A stretch of DNA of 64,000 nucleotides from Pseudonocardia parietis (GTDB lineage Bacteria > Actinomycetota > Actinomycetes > Mycobacteriales > Pseudonocardiaceae). Made by a program: the position numbers and the translations under genes. Below the pieces are notes generated by a model that made no database searches, had not been told where the DNA came from, and saw nothing but the letters and a program-made list of their open reading frames with translations. Shown here in pieces: positions 52,408 to 61,549 of the stretch. The stretch covers positions 5,580,001-5,644,000 of the forward strand of contig NZ_JAGINU010000001.1 of assembly GCF_017876315.1 (NCBI RefSeq), given 5' to 3'. Position 1 is the first letter of the stretch. The number at the start of each line of letters is the position of its first letter.

Positions 52408-54441
52408 CTACCGAGGCCGGGCACGTCGGAAGGTCACGACATCACCGCTTCGCCGTCCTCGTAGTCCGCGGACGCCTCGGCCTTGGCGATGTCGTCGCCG
52501 TGCCATCGACTCACCTCGCTTTCCCGGTGTTCGGCGGCTTCCCACTCGTCCACCGCCTGTCGGGCCTCGATCTCGGCGAGCGCGCCGCGCGTCGCCGACC
52601 GAGTCCACGACCTCTGCCGCCTCCGGCACTCGGACCGCGTCGACCTGCAACCCGGCCGGCTCCTCCGCCGCAACCGCTCGGACGTCGTCGACCTGGTCCT
52701 CGCCGCGATCGTCATCCATGATCGCGACGTCCTCGTGCACGTCATCGCTGAGATCGTGCTCGGAGATCTCCCGGTGTCGCTCGTCCTCGGCGACGGCGGC
52801 GCGGTGCGCCTCCGTCCACTCAGCGGCCGTGACCTCTGGATCCCTCGTCGACCTCGCGGGTGGCAAGTTCTGCGGCGGCCGGCTCCGCCTCGGCCCGGGC
52901 CGCGGCGGTATGCGCGAGCCACCGGGCGCGAGCGTCATCGACCTCCTGCAACTGCTCGCTCTGTCGCTCCAGGACCCCGGCCAGGGATCGGCCTCGTGCC
53001 CGTCGGCGAGCGTCCGTTTCCGGTGTTCGTCGGGCACGGTCTCCGCCTCGGCACGTCGCAGCGCAGCGTCACGGCGGTGCGCTGCTGCAGCCTGGCGAGT
53101 CCCGGCCAGCTCGTCGACGACGTAGCACGGCGCCCACGCTTCCTCCCGCTCCGCGGCCCGGACCCGCGTGCGGAGCTGCTCGTTGGACATCTCCTGGTGC
53201 TCCCGGTCGATCTCGGGGTGCCCCAGGGCCCGCCACGCGGCCCGGCAGGCGGCGAACTCCTCGACCTGTCCTGGCTTCGGAGCGGGCCCGAGCACCCGGT
53301 CCGTGTCGTCGTGGTCGCGCAGCTCGCGGTAGCGGCGATCGTCCCGGCCTTGTACCGCCAGCCCTGCTGCTCGATCGCGTCGACCGGCAACAGTTCGCGT
53401 GCCTCGACCGTCCACGCGGGCGGGTCGGCGAGGGCGTCGAGCCCGAGCTTCTCCGCCTTCTGATCAGCAGCCTCGGCGAGCGCGGCGAGGTAATCGTGCC
53501 ACTCGTGGTTGTCGACTTTCGGGATCCAGTCCGCCCAGGCCTCCCCCATCGGATCGAACCGGTGGTCCTCACGGATGCGGCTGTAGAGCACGTTCGTGAG
53601 GTTTCGGGATCCGGTGAGCGCGCGCTCGATCGCCTGGTCAAGCGCCGCCCGCGGGTCCCGGACGGCGACCTCGGCGTGGCGCAGGATCCGGGTCAGGGTC
53701 GCGGTGCCGTCCTCGGCGCGATGCGAGACCGCTGTTCCAGCGTCAGCGTGCCGTCGAGCGTGGGCTGGTCCAGCCACGACGCGGTCGCTCGGTCGCGGCG
53801 AGCTGGGCGGCGCCGGCGAGCATCTCGGCGGCGGTGCGGACGCTGTCCGCCCGCTCGACGGCCGCGGTCGCCGCCGCCAGTGCCGACGGCGGTGCCGCGT
53901 TCCGACCGATGGCCAGGATCCCGCGATCACCGAGAGCGGGTCGCGGTGCAGGGCTGCCGTGTGCGCTCGTTGGAGTCGACGAGCAACAGCGTCCGGCGTC
54001 CGGCGTCCGGCATCCGGCATCCGGCATCCGGCATCCGGCATCCGGCATCCGGCATCCGGCGAGAGTGTCAGCCAGCCACGCCCGTGCACCCGACGCCTCG
54101 GCCTCCTCGCGGGTGCCGGCGTCGAGAATCCGGCCCTGCCGGCGGTAGGTGCGCAACACGTCCTCGTCGCCGCACGCAGGCGCAGCGACGCCTCCCGCTA
54201 CCACGGCGCGTCGAACCAGCGGGCGTCGGCCAGCTCGTCGCGCGACCCGGCTGCCGCGAGCAGCTCCATCCCGCCGCCGGCGCCCACGGCAGCGAGCTGG
54301 GCGGTGGTCACCGACGAGCAGGAGATTGGCTCCGGCACGCTCGGCATGGTCGTGGATCGCCGACAGCGACGCCGTGTCCGTCATCGCAGACTCGTCGACG
54401 ACGACCAGGTCCCTTCCCGCAGCCGCCATCCTTCCACACAC
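52408..54441 (-). pseudogene. MobF/TraA-type relaxase-helicase remnant
   Basis: Homologous pieces lie in order in several minus-strand frames. A helicase Walker B region (RDLVVVDESAMTDTASLSAI, about 54380-54430) comes first. Then come RTYRRQGRILDAGTREEAEA, a stretch typical of the conjugative relaxase C-terminal half (ERALTGSRNLTNVLYSRIRE, DHRFDPMGEAWADWIPKVD, PPAWTVEARELLPVDAIEQQ), and a charged tail. Frameshifts and a heptamer repeat expansion break it, and the N-terminal relaxase domain and Walker A are absent. Confidence 0.7.
53991..54060. repeat. Ten-copy 7-bp tandem repeat
   Basis: Three units of GTCCGGC (53991-54011) followed by seven of ATCCGGC (54012-54060), 70 bp in all, inside the relaxase remnant. 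The total length is not a multiple of three. Confidence 0.95.
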
Positions 54442-54493
54442 GCGCTACTCGCCGTCGCTCGACATGCTCGCAAGCCCGTGAGCTGCAGTGTTG

Positions 54494-54568
54494 TGCGGCG
54501 GGCCGGGCTCGAACCGGCAACCTGACGGGTTATGAGTCCGCTGCTCTGACCAATTGAGCTACCGCCGC
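54494..54568 (-). tRNA. tRNA with CAT anticodon (tRNA-Met)
   Basis: Acceptor stem GCGGCGG (from 54568) pairs with CCGCCGC (54501-54495). The D arm is GCTC/GAGC, the anticodon loop CTCATAA, and the T arm GCCGG/CCGGC around TTCGAGC. CCA is not encoded. There is one mismatch at the bottom of the anticodon stem and the variable loop is 6 nt. CAT could also be a tRNA-Ile with modified C34, or an initiator. The 3' end abuts the relaxase remnant. Confidence 0.85.
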
Positions 54569-54679
54569 TGGGAGCTCGCAGATTACCGGAGCACGCCCGC
54601 CGGTCCAGCCCGGCCCGAACGCCCTTGCGTGACCCGATCACCCGTCCGGGACGGGGCCCGCACGACCTACGCTCCCGGC

Positions 54680-55546
54680 ATGCGTCTGGGCTACCTCACC
54701 CATGTCACGGGCGACGATCCCGCGCGGGCCTACCGCGAGACCGTCGAGCTCGCCGTACATGCCGAGGAGCTCGGCTACGACTCGTTCTGGGTGGCCCAGC
54801 ATCACGACGGCCACCTGGGCGGGCGGCTGGCGTCCCCGCTGGTGCTGCTGGCGGCCGCGGCCGAGCGGACCCGGTTGATCCGCCTGGGGACCGCCGCCGT
54901 GGCGCTGCCCCTGGAGGACCCGCGCCGCCTCGCCGAGGACGCCGCGGCGCTCGACGCGTTGTCCGGTGGGCGGCTCGAGCTGGGCATCGGCGTCGGGGCG
55001 GATCCCACGGCGTCGCAGCGGTTCGGGCGCCGCCACGACGACCGGCGCGCCGACACCCTCGCGACGCTGGACGTCCTGCTGGAGCTTCTGCCCACCGCGC
55101 TCGCCGAGCAGCGGACGTGGTGGGCTACCGCGTCCTCTTCGGACGCCGCAGCGGACCGTGGACTGGGGCTCCTGTCCGGGAAGCCCGCGGTCGACGGCTC
55201 CGGGGGCGTCCCCGACCTCGCCCGGTACTGGACCTACGCGCGCGGCGTGCCCCGGGTCGCGCTCTCCCGTCCCCTGCCGGCCGGTCACTCCACCGGCCGG
55301 ATCATCGACGACCTGCTCGCCGACGCCGCGCTGCCCTGGGCCGGCGAGGTCGTCGTGCAGGCGCAGCCGGCGACGGCGACCGCCGACGTGCACCGGGAGG
55401 TCATGGAGCGGACCGCGCGGTACGTGCGCCCGTTCCTCGGCGTGGCCGGGCCGGCCCACCCGCCACCGGTGCCGCAGGCCGATGACGAACCCGACGACGA
55501 CGTCCCGCTGCTGCGGCCGCGACCGGTGCTGCGCACGGCGCGATAA
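54680..55546 (+). CDS. LLM-class flavin-dependent oxidoreductase
   Basis: 288 aa. Luciferase-like motifs: YDSFWVAQHHDGHLGGRLAS, IRLGTAAVALPLEDPRRLAE, LDALSGGRLELGIGVG. A -10-like TACGCT (54668-54673) lies 6 nt before the ATG, suggesting a leaderless mRNA. It oxidises substrates with FMN or F420; the substrate is unknown. The C-terminus carries an acidic Pro-rich tail. Confidence 0.83.
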   Translation: MRLGYLTHVTGDDPARAYRETVELAVHAEELGYDSFWVAQHHDGHLGGRLASPLVLLAAAAERTRLIRLGTAAVALPLEDPRRLAEDAAALDALSGGRLELGIGVGADPTASQRFGRRHDDRRADTLATLDVLLELLPTALAEQRTWWATASSSDAAADRGLGLLSGKPAVDGSGGVPDLARYWTYARGVPRVALSRPLPAGHSTGRIIDDLLADAALPWAGEVVVQAQPATATADVHREVMERTARYVRPFLGVAGPAHPPPVPQADDEPDDDVPLLRPRPVLRTAR

Positions 55547-55722
55547 CGAGCGGACCGATAGCCCGGCTCGTGCGAACGGCCGGCACAGCGCACCGCGCCG
55601 GTCCGCCGACCCTACCCGTCGAGCACGTACGGTGATCCTCTGCGGACCGCCGGGCACCGGGTCACTCCGACATTGCCTCCACACCCGCACGCCGATGACG
55701 CGTGCCCTGCGGAGGTTCCCCC

Positions 55723-56392
55723 GTGGCCCTGGTCCGCCACAACGCTGCCACCCTGCGTGCCAAGGCTCAGGCCCGTGAGCTGGACGAACTCCTCGTGCGA
55801 GAGGCCCGGATCGCGTTCGACAGCGCGGTCGGTGCCGGGGAGGTCCGTTCCTGGCGGGAGAGCCTGCCCGCGCTGCTCGCCGACGTCCACGACGCCGGTC
55901 TCGACCACGTCGAGGTCCTGATTGAGCACAAGCTGCCGTTCTCCCCGAAACGGGTCGACGCGATCCTCTGCGGCGTCCACCCGTCCACGAGGCGACCCAG
56001 CTACGTCGTCGTCGAGCTCAAGCAGTGGACGAACGCGGTGCAGCGCGCGGACGGCCTCGTCGACGTCCCGCAGTACGGCCGGCCCGTCCTGCACCCCGTC
56101 GACCAGGTCCGCGGCTACTGCGACTATCTCGTCGACTTCGTGCCCGCGCTCGCGCCCGAGCACAGCGACGTCCACGGCATCGCCTACCTGCACAACGCCG
56201 CCGCGGCCGGGTGGACGCTGAGCAACTACGAGGTCGACGAGCAGGGCAGACTCTTCCGCGGTGACCAGCGCGGCAAGCTGGTGCAGGAGCTGCGGGGGCT
56301 GCTCGACGCCGATCCGGCCACCGCGCACGCGTGCCGAAACGCAGCCGATCATCTCCTGGACGCGGCACCGCGGCCGTCGAAGCCGCTTCTCA
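55723..56392 (+). pseudogene. DUF2075-type DNA/RNA helicase, N-terminal part (IS-interrupted)
   Basis: Starts at a GTG with GGAGG 7 nt upstream. The N-terminal nuclease-like region (VDAILCGVHPSTRRPSYVVV, ELKQW) is intact. The frame is cut after 56392 by an IS5-type element and resumes at 59328: joining 56392 to 59328 restores one frame (KPLLSVAADEVKRR) and a 631-aa protein. The wild-type gene was therefore intact until the insertion. Confidence 0.85.
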
Positions 56393-56458
56393 GAGCGTGT
56401 TTGAGAAGCGTCGGCGTGTCTGCGGGACGCGAGGGTGGATTGAGTCCACGGTGGATGG

Positions 56459-56746
56459 GTGGCTCGACGGAGGAAGCGGTATCCCTCGGACACCAGCGAT
56501 GAGCAGTGGGCGCTGATCGAGACCCTGCTGCCCGCGCCTGGGTCGGGCGGGCGGCCGGAGAAGCACCCGCGCCGGGACGTGGTCGACGCGATCCTCTACG
56601 TGGTACGCGCTGGCTGCTCCTGGCGCGCCCTACCAGCTGATTTCCCGCCGTGGCAGACCGTGTACTGGTACTTCAACCGGTGGGAGCAGCAGCGGGTCAC
56701 CGAGAAGATCCTCCCGATCGTGCGTAGACAGCTCCGAGCAGCCGAG
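56459..56746 (+). pseudogene. IS5-family transposase, N-terminal part
   Basis: Typical N-terminus (YPSDTSDEQWALIETLLP; GRPEKHPRRDVVDAILYVVR; GCSWRALPADFPPWQTVYWY). Interrupted at 56746 by the nested IS1634-type element; in-frame continuation is at 58756. The rejoined product is 279 aa with the reading AAEGRDPEPSAGIIDSQSV across the junction. Confidence 0.88.
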
Positions 56747-58750
56747 CCTGCGTTCCGCAGCTGATGGTGGATTCTGGGACACGTCTGGGCGGTGTGGGCA
56801 GGTCAGCGGTTCGCGCCTAGTGTTCGACCGCGTGAACGCCTAGTACACGAATCGTCCCGTGTAGGTTGATTGACGTGGCTGGATGTCGATAGTGTCTGGG
56901 ACATGTTCTTGCGGGAGGTGAAGCGGCAGAACCGCAACGGGACCCGGGTGTCCTACCTGCAGCTGGTCCACAACGACTGGGACCCTGCTGCCCGCGCCGC
57001 TCGCACCAAGATCCTCTACAGCTTCGGGCGGACCGATCAGGTCGACACCGCGGCGATCGAGCGGCTGATCGTGTCGCTGTCACGGCTGCTCGACCCGGCA
57101 GCGGCGCTCAAGGCCACCGCCGGTTCGGATCTGAGCTTGCTCGGCTCGCGCCCGCTGGGCGGCACGGATGTCCTCGACGGGCTGTGGCGCCGGCTGGGCA
57201 TCGACACGGTGCTCAACAGGTTGCTGGCCAAGCGGCGGGGCAGCGCGCCGTTCGAGCGGGTGCTGTTCGGGCTGGTCGCCAATCGGGCCCTGGCGCCGTC
57301 GTCGAAGCTGGCCGCCGCGGACTGGATCTCGAACGATGTGCACATCGACGGCCTGCCCGAGACCTCCGACGATGTCTGCTACCGGGCGATGGACTGGCTC
57401 CACGACGTGCGCGAACACCTGGAGCGCGAGGTGTTTGCCCAGGTCGCGAACCTGCTCAACCTCGAGGTCGACCTGCTGTTCTTCGATACCACCTCCACCT
57501 ACTTCGAGCTGGAGGATCCCGACACACCGGTGGACCGCGACGAACACGGGCAGGTCGTGGCCGGCCGGGACGGCAAGGACGGTCAGGACGGTCAGGACGG
57601 CACCGACGACGAGCAGAGCGCGGCCGGGTTCCGGACTTACGGCAAGTCGAAGGACTCCCGCGACGACCTGCCCCAGATCGTGATCGGGATGGCGGTGACC
57701 CGCGAGGGGATCCCGGTGCGGGTGTGGTGCTGGCCGGGCAACACCGCCGACTCGAAACTGATCCGCCAGGTCCGCGACGACATGCGGGACTGGACCCTGT
57801 CGAAGATCGTGTGGGTCGCCGACCGCGGCTTCTCCTCACAAGCCAACCGCCGCTACCTACGTCGCGGCGAGCACACCTACATCATCGGCGAGAAGCTCCG
57901 CTCGGACAGCCCGGAGATCAAGACCGCCCTGTCGCGGCAGGGCCGCTACACCACCATCGGCGAGAACCTGCGGGTCAAGGAAGTGCAGGTCTCCGACAGC
58001 GAGCGGTTCGTGATCTGCCACAACCCCGAGGCCGCCGAGCGCGACGCCCACATCCGCGACCGGCTCGTCGCCCAACTCGACGAGCTCATCGCCGGATCCG
58101 ACAAGCTCCCGACGATGAAACGCGGCGAGCTGCGCGGGAAGATCTCGACCAAGCCCGGCCTGAACCGCTACCTGCGCCTCACCCCCGGCGGGCTGCTGCG
58201 CATCGACAAGGCGAAGATCAAGACCGAGGCCAACCTGGACGGCAAGTACCTGCTGCGCTGCTCGGACCCGCACCTGAGCGCCACCGACATCGCGCTGGGC
58301 TACAAGCAACTCCTCGAAGTCGAGCGCGGCTGGCGCGACATGAAACAGATCCTCGACCTGCGCCCGGTCTATCACCGCCTCGAAGAACGCATCCGCGCCC
58401 ACGTCATGCTCTGCTGGCTCGCGCTACTGCTCATCCGCATCGCCGAGACCACCACCGGCCAGACCTGGCACCACATCCGCCGCGACCTCGACCGGCTCCA
58501 CGCCGTCACCTTCACCGGCCCCACCGGGACATTCCGCCAGCGCACCGACCCCACCAAGCCCCAGACCGACCTCTACGCCCGACTCGACCTCCCCCTCCCC
58601 AAGAAGATCATCGAGATCACCCCCGCAGGTCGCTGACCAGGCACAACGCCACCGCCTAGTAACACACGCACTGCGCGTGCTCACCCTCATTTCCGCAGGT
58701 CAACATCGCAATCCGCGTCCTAGACGCTCACCTCGGCTGCGGAACGCAGG
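56747..58750 (+). mobile_element. IS1634-type (IS1380/IS4-like) element nested in the IS5 element
   Basis: 2004 bp with 15-bp inverted repeats CCTGCGTTCCGCAGC (56747-56761) and its complement (58736-58750), flanked by the duplication CCGAG (56742-56746 and 58751-58755). Confidence 0.92.
56903..58636 (+). CDS. IS1634-type transposase
   Basis: 577 aa from the ATG at 56903 (a longer GTG start at 56870 is possible). Features: NGTRVSYLQLVHNDWD N-terminus; FFDTTSTYFE, the first DDE Asp; VWVADRGFSS, the second; VERGWRDMKQILDLRPVYHR with the catalytic Glu; and the C-terminus GPTGTFRQRT. A Gly/Asp-rich repeat (GKDGQDGQDGTDDEQ) is inserted after the first Asp. It appears intact and probably active. 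Confidence 0.92.
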   Translation: MFLREVKRQNRNGTRVSYLQLVHNDWDPAARAARTKILYSFGRTDQVDTAAIERLIVSLSRLLDPAAALKATAGSDLSLLGSRPLGGTDVLDGLWRRLGIDTVLNRLLAKRRGSAPFERVLFGLVANRALAPSSKLAAADWISNDVHIDGLPETSDDVCYRAMDWLHDVREHLEREVFAQVANLLNLEVDLLFFDTTSTYFELEDPDTPVDRDEHGQVVAGRDGKDGQDGQDGTDDEQSAAGFRTYGKSKDSRDDLPQIVIGMAVTREGIPVRVWCWPGNTADSKLIRQVRDDMRDWTLSKIVWVADRGFSSQANRRYLRRGEHTYIIGEKLRSDSPEIKTALSRQGRYTTIGENLRVKEVQVSDSERFVICHNPEAAERDAHIRDRLVAQLDELIAGSDKLPTMKRGELRGKISTKPGLNRYLRLTPGGLLRIDKAKIKTEANLDGKYLLRCSDPHLSATDIALGYKQLLEVERGWRDMKQILDLRPVYHRLEERIRAHVMLCWLALLLIRIAETTTGQTWHHIRRDLDRLHAVTFTGPTGTFRQRTDPTKPQTDLYARLDLPLPKKIIEITPAGR

Positions 58751-58755
58751 CCGAG

Positions 58756-59307
58756 GGGCGTGACCCTGAGCCGAGCGCGGGGATCATCGACTCCCAGAGC
58801 GTGCGTGGCGCCGATACCGTCGGCCGCGACTCCCGCGGCTACGACGCCGGGAAGAAGGTCAACGGTCGCAAACGATTCATCGTCACCGACACCCTCGGGC
58901 TGCTGCTCACGGTGATGGTCTGCTCTGCCGGGCGTCAGGACCGCGACGGCGCCAAGACCGCCCTGCTCGGCGCCTACTTGGCCACCACGGTGCGATTCGT
59001 GTTCGCCGACGCCGGGTTCGCCGGACGCCTGGTCGACTGGGCGCAGACCATCGTGGGCACCACGATCGAGATCGTGCGCAAACCCGCCGGTCAGCGCGGT
59101 TTCGTCGTCATCCCACGACGCTGGGCGGTCGAACGCAGCCTGGCCTGGTTGACCGCCCACCGTCGCTTGGCTCGCGACTACGAACGTCACCGGGCGACCT
59201 CCGAGGCGATGATCCGTTGGGCCGCGATCAACACCATGACCCGCCGCCTCGCCCGCGGCGGACCTGCCACCCGACAGCAGCGACGCACCTTCACCCAAAC
59301 AAGTTGA
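58756..59307 (+). pseudogene. IS5-family transposase, C-terminal part
   Basis: Carries DDE residues in GIIDSQSVRGADTVG, FVFADAGFAGRLVDW and RWAVERSLAWLTAHRRLARD. It is the second half of the transposase split by the nested element. No start of its own is convincing. Confidence 0.88.
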
Positions 59308-59327
59308 TCTTCTCAAACACGCTCTCA

Positions 59328-60553
59328 GTGTGGCGGCGGACGAGGTGAAGCGGCGTGAACAGTTCGTGCTGGTCGACGAGCAGAAGGTGGCCTACACGCT
59401 CGTCGAGCACGCCGTCGACCGCGCGCACCGGCACAACACGAAGACCGCGGTGATCGTCCTCGGTGGACCGGGCTCCGGGAAGAGCGTGCTGGCGCTGAGC
59501 CTGCTCGGCGATCTGTCCCGCAAGGGCCGGGAGGTCATGCACGCCACCGGGTCGAGCGCGTTCACCCAGACCCTGCGCAAGATCGTCGTCGGGTCACGCT
59601 CCGCGCGGTCGCAGAAGATCTTCCAGTACTTCAACAGCTTCATCGGGCTCGAACCGAACTCGCTCGACGTCGTCATCTGCGACGAGGCGCACCGGATCCG
59701 GGAGACCAGCGTCAATCGGTTCACGAAGGCCGAGAAGCGGGCGAAGGCCCGCCCGCAGGTGGACGAGCTGATCGGTATCGCCCGGGTGCCGGTGTTCCTT
59801 CTCGACGAGCACCAGGTCGTGCGCCCCGGCGAGATGGGCACCGAGGCCGAGATCCGGGCAGCCGCGGAACGCGCCGGGTGCCGGGTCGAGGTCGTCCGGC
59901 TCGCCGGGCAGTACCGGTGCGGCGGTTCGGAGTTCTACGAGCAGTGGGTGCTGCGCCTGCTCGGGCTCGATCCCCGCCCCCCGATCCGCTGGTCCGAGCT
60001 GACCGGGACCGCGCGGGACGAGACATACCGGGTCGCGGCGTTGCCGTCCCCCACAGCCTTGGAGGGATGGCTCCTCGCGAAGGCCGAGGGCACGTCCGAG
60101 ACCGCACGGCTCGCGGCCGGCTACCGCTGGCGGTGGAGCGACCCCGTCACCGACGACGGCGGGCGCCGGCTCGTCGACGACGTCGTGATCGGTGGGTGGT
60201 CCCGGCCGTGGAACGCCAAACCCGAGAAGGCCGTGCCGGACGTCCCGCCGTCGCACTTCTGGGCCAGCGATAACCGTGGGTTCGGGCAGGTCGGCTGCAT
60301 CTACACCGCGCAGGGCTTCGAGTACGACTGGTCCGGCGTGATCATGGGGCCGGACCTCGTACGACGGGGCGCTGCCTGGTTGGCCGACCGGTCGTCGTCG
60401 CACGACGGGCCGGTGCGGAAGGCGGGCGACGACGAGTTCCCCGCGCTCGTCCGCAACACCTACAAGGTGCTGCTCACCCGCGGCATGAAGGGCACGGCGG
60501 TGTTCTCCACCGACCCGCAGACCCAGGCGTTCCTCGAGGAGATGTGCCGCTGA
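59328..60553 (+). pseudogene. DUF2075-type helicase, C-terminal part
   Basis: ATPase core with Walker A (VLGGPGSGKSVLAL), Walker B-like DVVICDEAHRIRE, a DEHQVVRP motif, and the C-terminal helicase motifs CIYTAQGFEYDWSGVI and NTYKVLLTRGMKGT. The family occurs alone or in defence contexts as a Schlafen-like helicase. Separated from its N-terminus by 2.9 kb of IS; a truncated product might be made from an IS-borne promoter. Confidence 0.85.
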
Positions 60554-61549
60554 TCAACCCGGCTCGGCGCTGCCGCCCGCTCCCTTCCCGGCACAGTCCA
60601 GCGCGAGCCGGCTCAGGTCGGAGCCTCGCAACCCCGGCCACCCGTGCACATCCCGGCGCCACGGATCCGGTACCGCCGAGGCACCGAACCCGGCCCCGAG
60701 CAGCGCCCCGGCGATCGCGGCGACGGTGCCCGTCTCCCCACCACCGCGGACCGCGGTGACCACCCCCTCGGAGAACGACGACGCCGGCTCGACCGCCGCC
60801 CACGCCCCGAACAGGGCGGCGACCACCCAACCGTTGTTCCGCGCGTAGGACCTCGGCGGCAGGTACTCCGACTCCTCCACATAGACCGCCCACTGCGGAT
60901 CGAGCCGGTCGAGTCCGACGCGCAGGTCCCGGGTGCCGGTACGCACGGCGTGGTCGACCGTCAGGCACCACAACGCGCAGGCCTCCCCCGCGACCGGGTC
61001 GTGGTGGGTCAGCGCGCTGACCGCGTGCGCGGCCTCGACGATCGCGGCCGGGTCGCCGAGGTGGGCGAGCGCGACCGGCGCGGTGCGCATCAGCGATGCG
61101 TTGCCGGCGCTGCGTCCGGTGCGCTCAGCAGCGCGGGCAGCCCCAGGACCGCGGCCCGCACGGTGCAGCTCGGCAGCCCGGTCCCGCATCCGCGCCGCCG
61201 ACCCCGGACCGGGCTGCAGGCCGGTGAGCACCGCGCGGGTCCGGGGATCGACGGCCGTCGGGTCGGTGGCGAACCACTCCAGGAACCCGTCGGCGATCGC
61301 GTCGAGCGCCTCGGGACTGCGCAGGTCCGCGCCGGTCGCGGCGACCTGCGCGATCACGCACATCGTCGCGATGCCGTCGCTCCACTGCCCGGGCGCCCGG
61401 TCGCCGACACCGCCGCCGAGCATCTCCGGGGCATCGGTGAGTGCGCGCGAGCCGTGCTCGTAGGGCGCACCCAGCGCGTCCCCGACCGCGGCGCCCAGCA
61501 GTGCGCCGGCGGCCCGGTCGCGCACCCCGTCCACGCCTTCACCGGCCAT
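60554..61549 (-). CDS. ADP-ribosylglycohydrolase (DraG) family protein with substituted metal ligands
   Basis: 331 aa from the ATG at 61549. The fold is clear (GALLGAAVGDALGAPYEHGS; SAGNASLMRTAP; NNGWVVAALFGAWAA). The magnesium motif usually reading T/S-D-D is SDG (QWSDGIATM), and the C-terminal GGDTDT motif is GGETGT. Three metal Asp positions are thus altered, so hydrolysis of ADP-ribose bonds is doubtful. Convergent, with no gap, to the helicase. Confidence 0.82.
   Translation of the reverse strand: MAGEGVDGVRDRAAGALLGAAVGDALGAPYEHGSRALTDAPEMLGGGVGDRAPGQWSDGIATMCVIAQVAATGADLRSPEALDAIADGFLEWFATDPTAVDPRTRAVLTGLQPGPGSAARMRDRAAELHRAGRGPGAARAAERTGRSAGNASLMRTAPVALAHLGDPAAIVEAAHAVSALTHHDPVAGEACALWCLTVDHAVRTGTRDLRVGLDRLDPQWAVYVEESEYLPPRSYARNNGWVVAALFGAWAAVEPASSFSEGVVTAVRGGGETGTVAAIAGALLGAGFGASAVPDPWRRDVHGWPGLRGSDLSRLALDCAGKGAGGSAEPG

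Larger units (their letters stand above)
56393..59324 (+). mobile_element. IS5-family element, itself interrupted
   Basis: Bounded by 16-bp inverted repeats GAGCGTGTTTGAGAAG (56393-56408) and the complement (59309-59324), with a TCA target duplication at 56390-56392 and 59325-59327. TNA targets fit IS1031-type members of IS5. Without the nested element it is 923 bp. Confidence 0.92.

Noticed and set aside
53834..54525. Plus-strand frames through the heptamer repeat as a repeat protein
   Set aside because: The tandem heptamer keeps all frames open; the opposite strand carries recognisable relaxase-helicase fragments.
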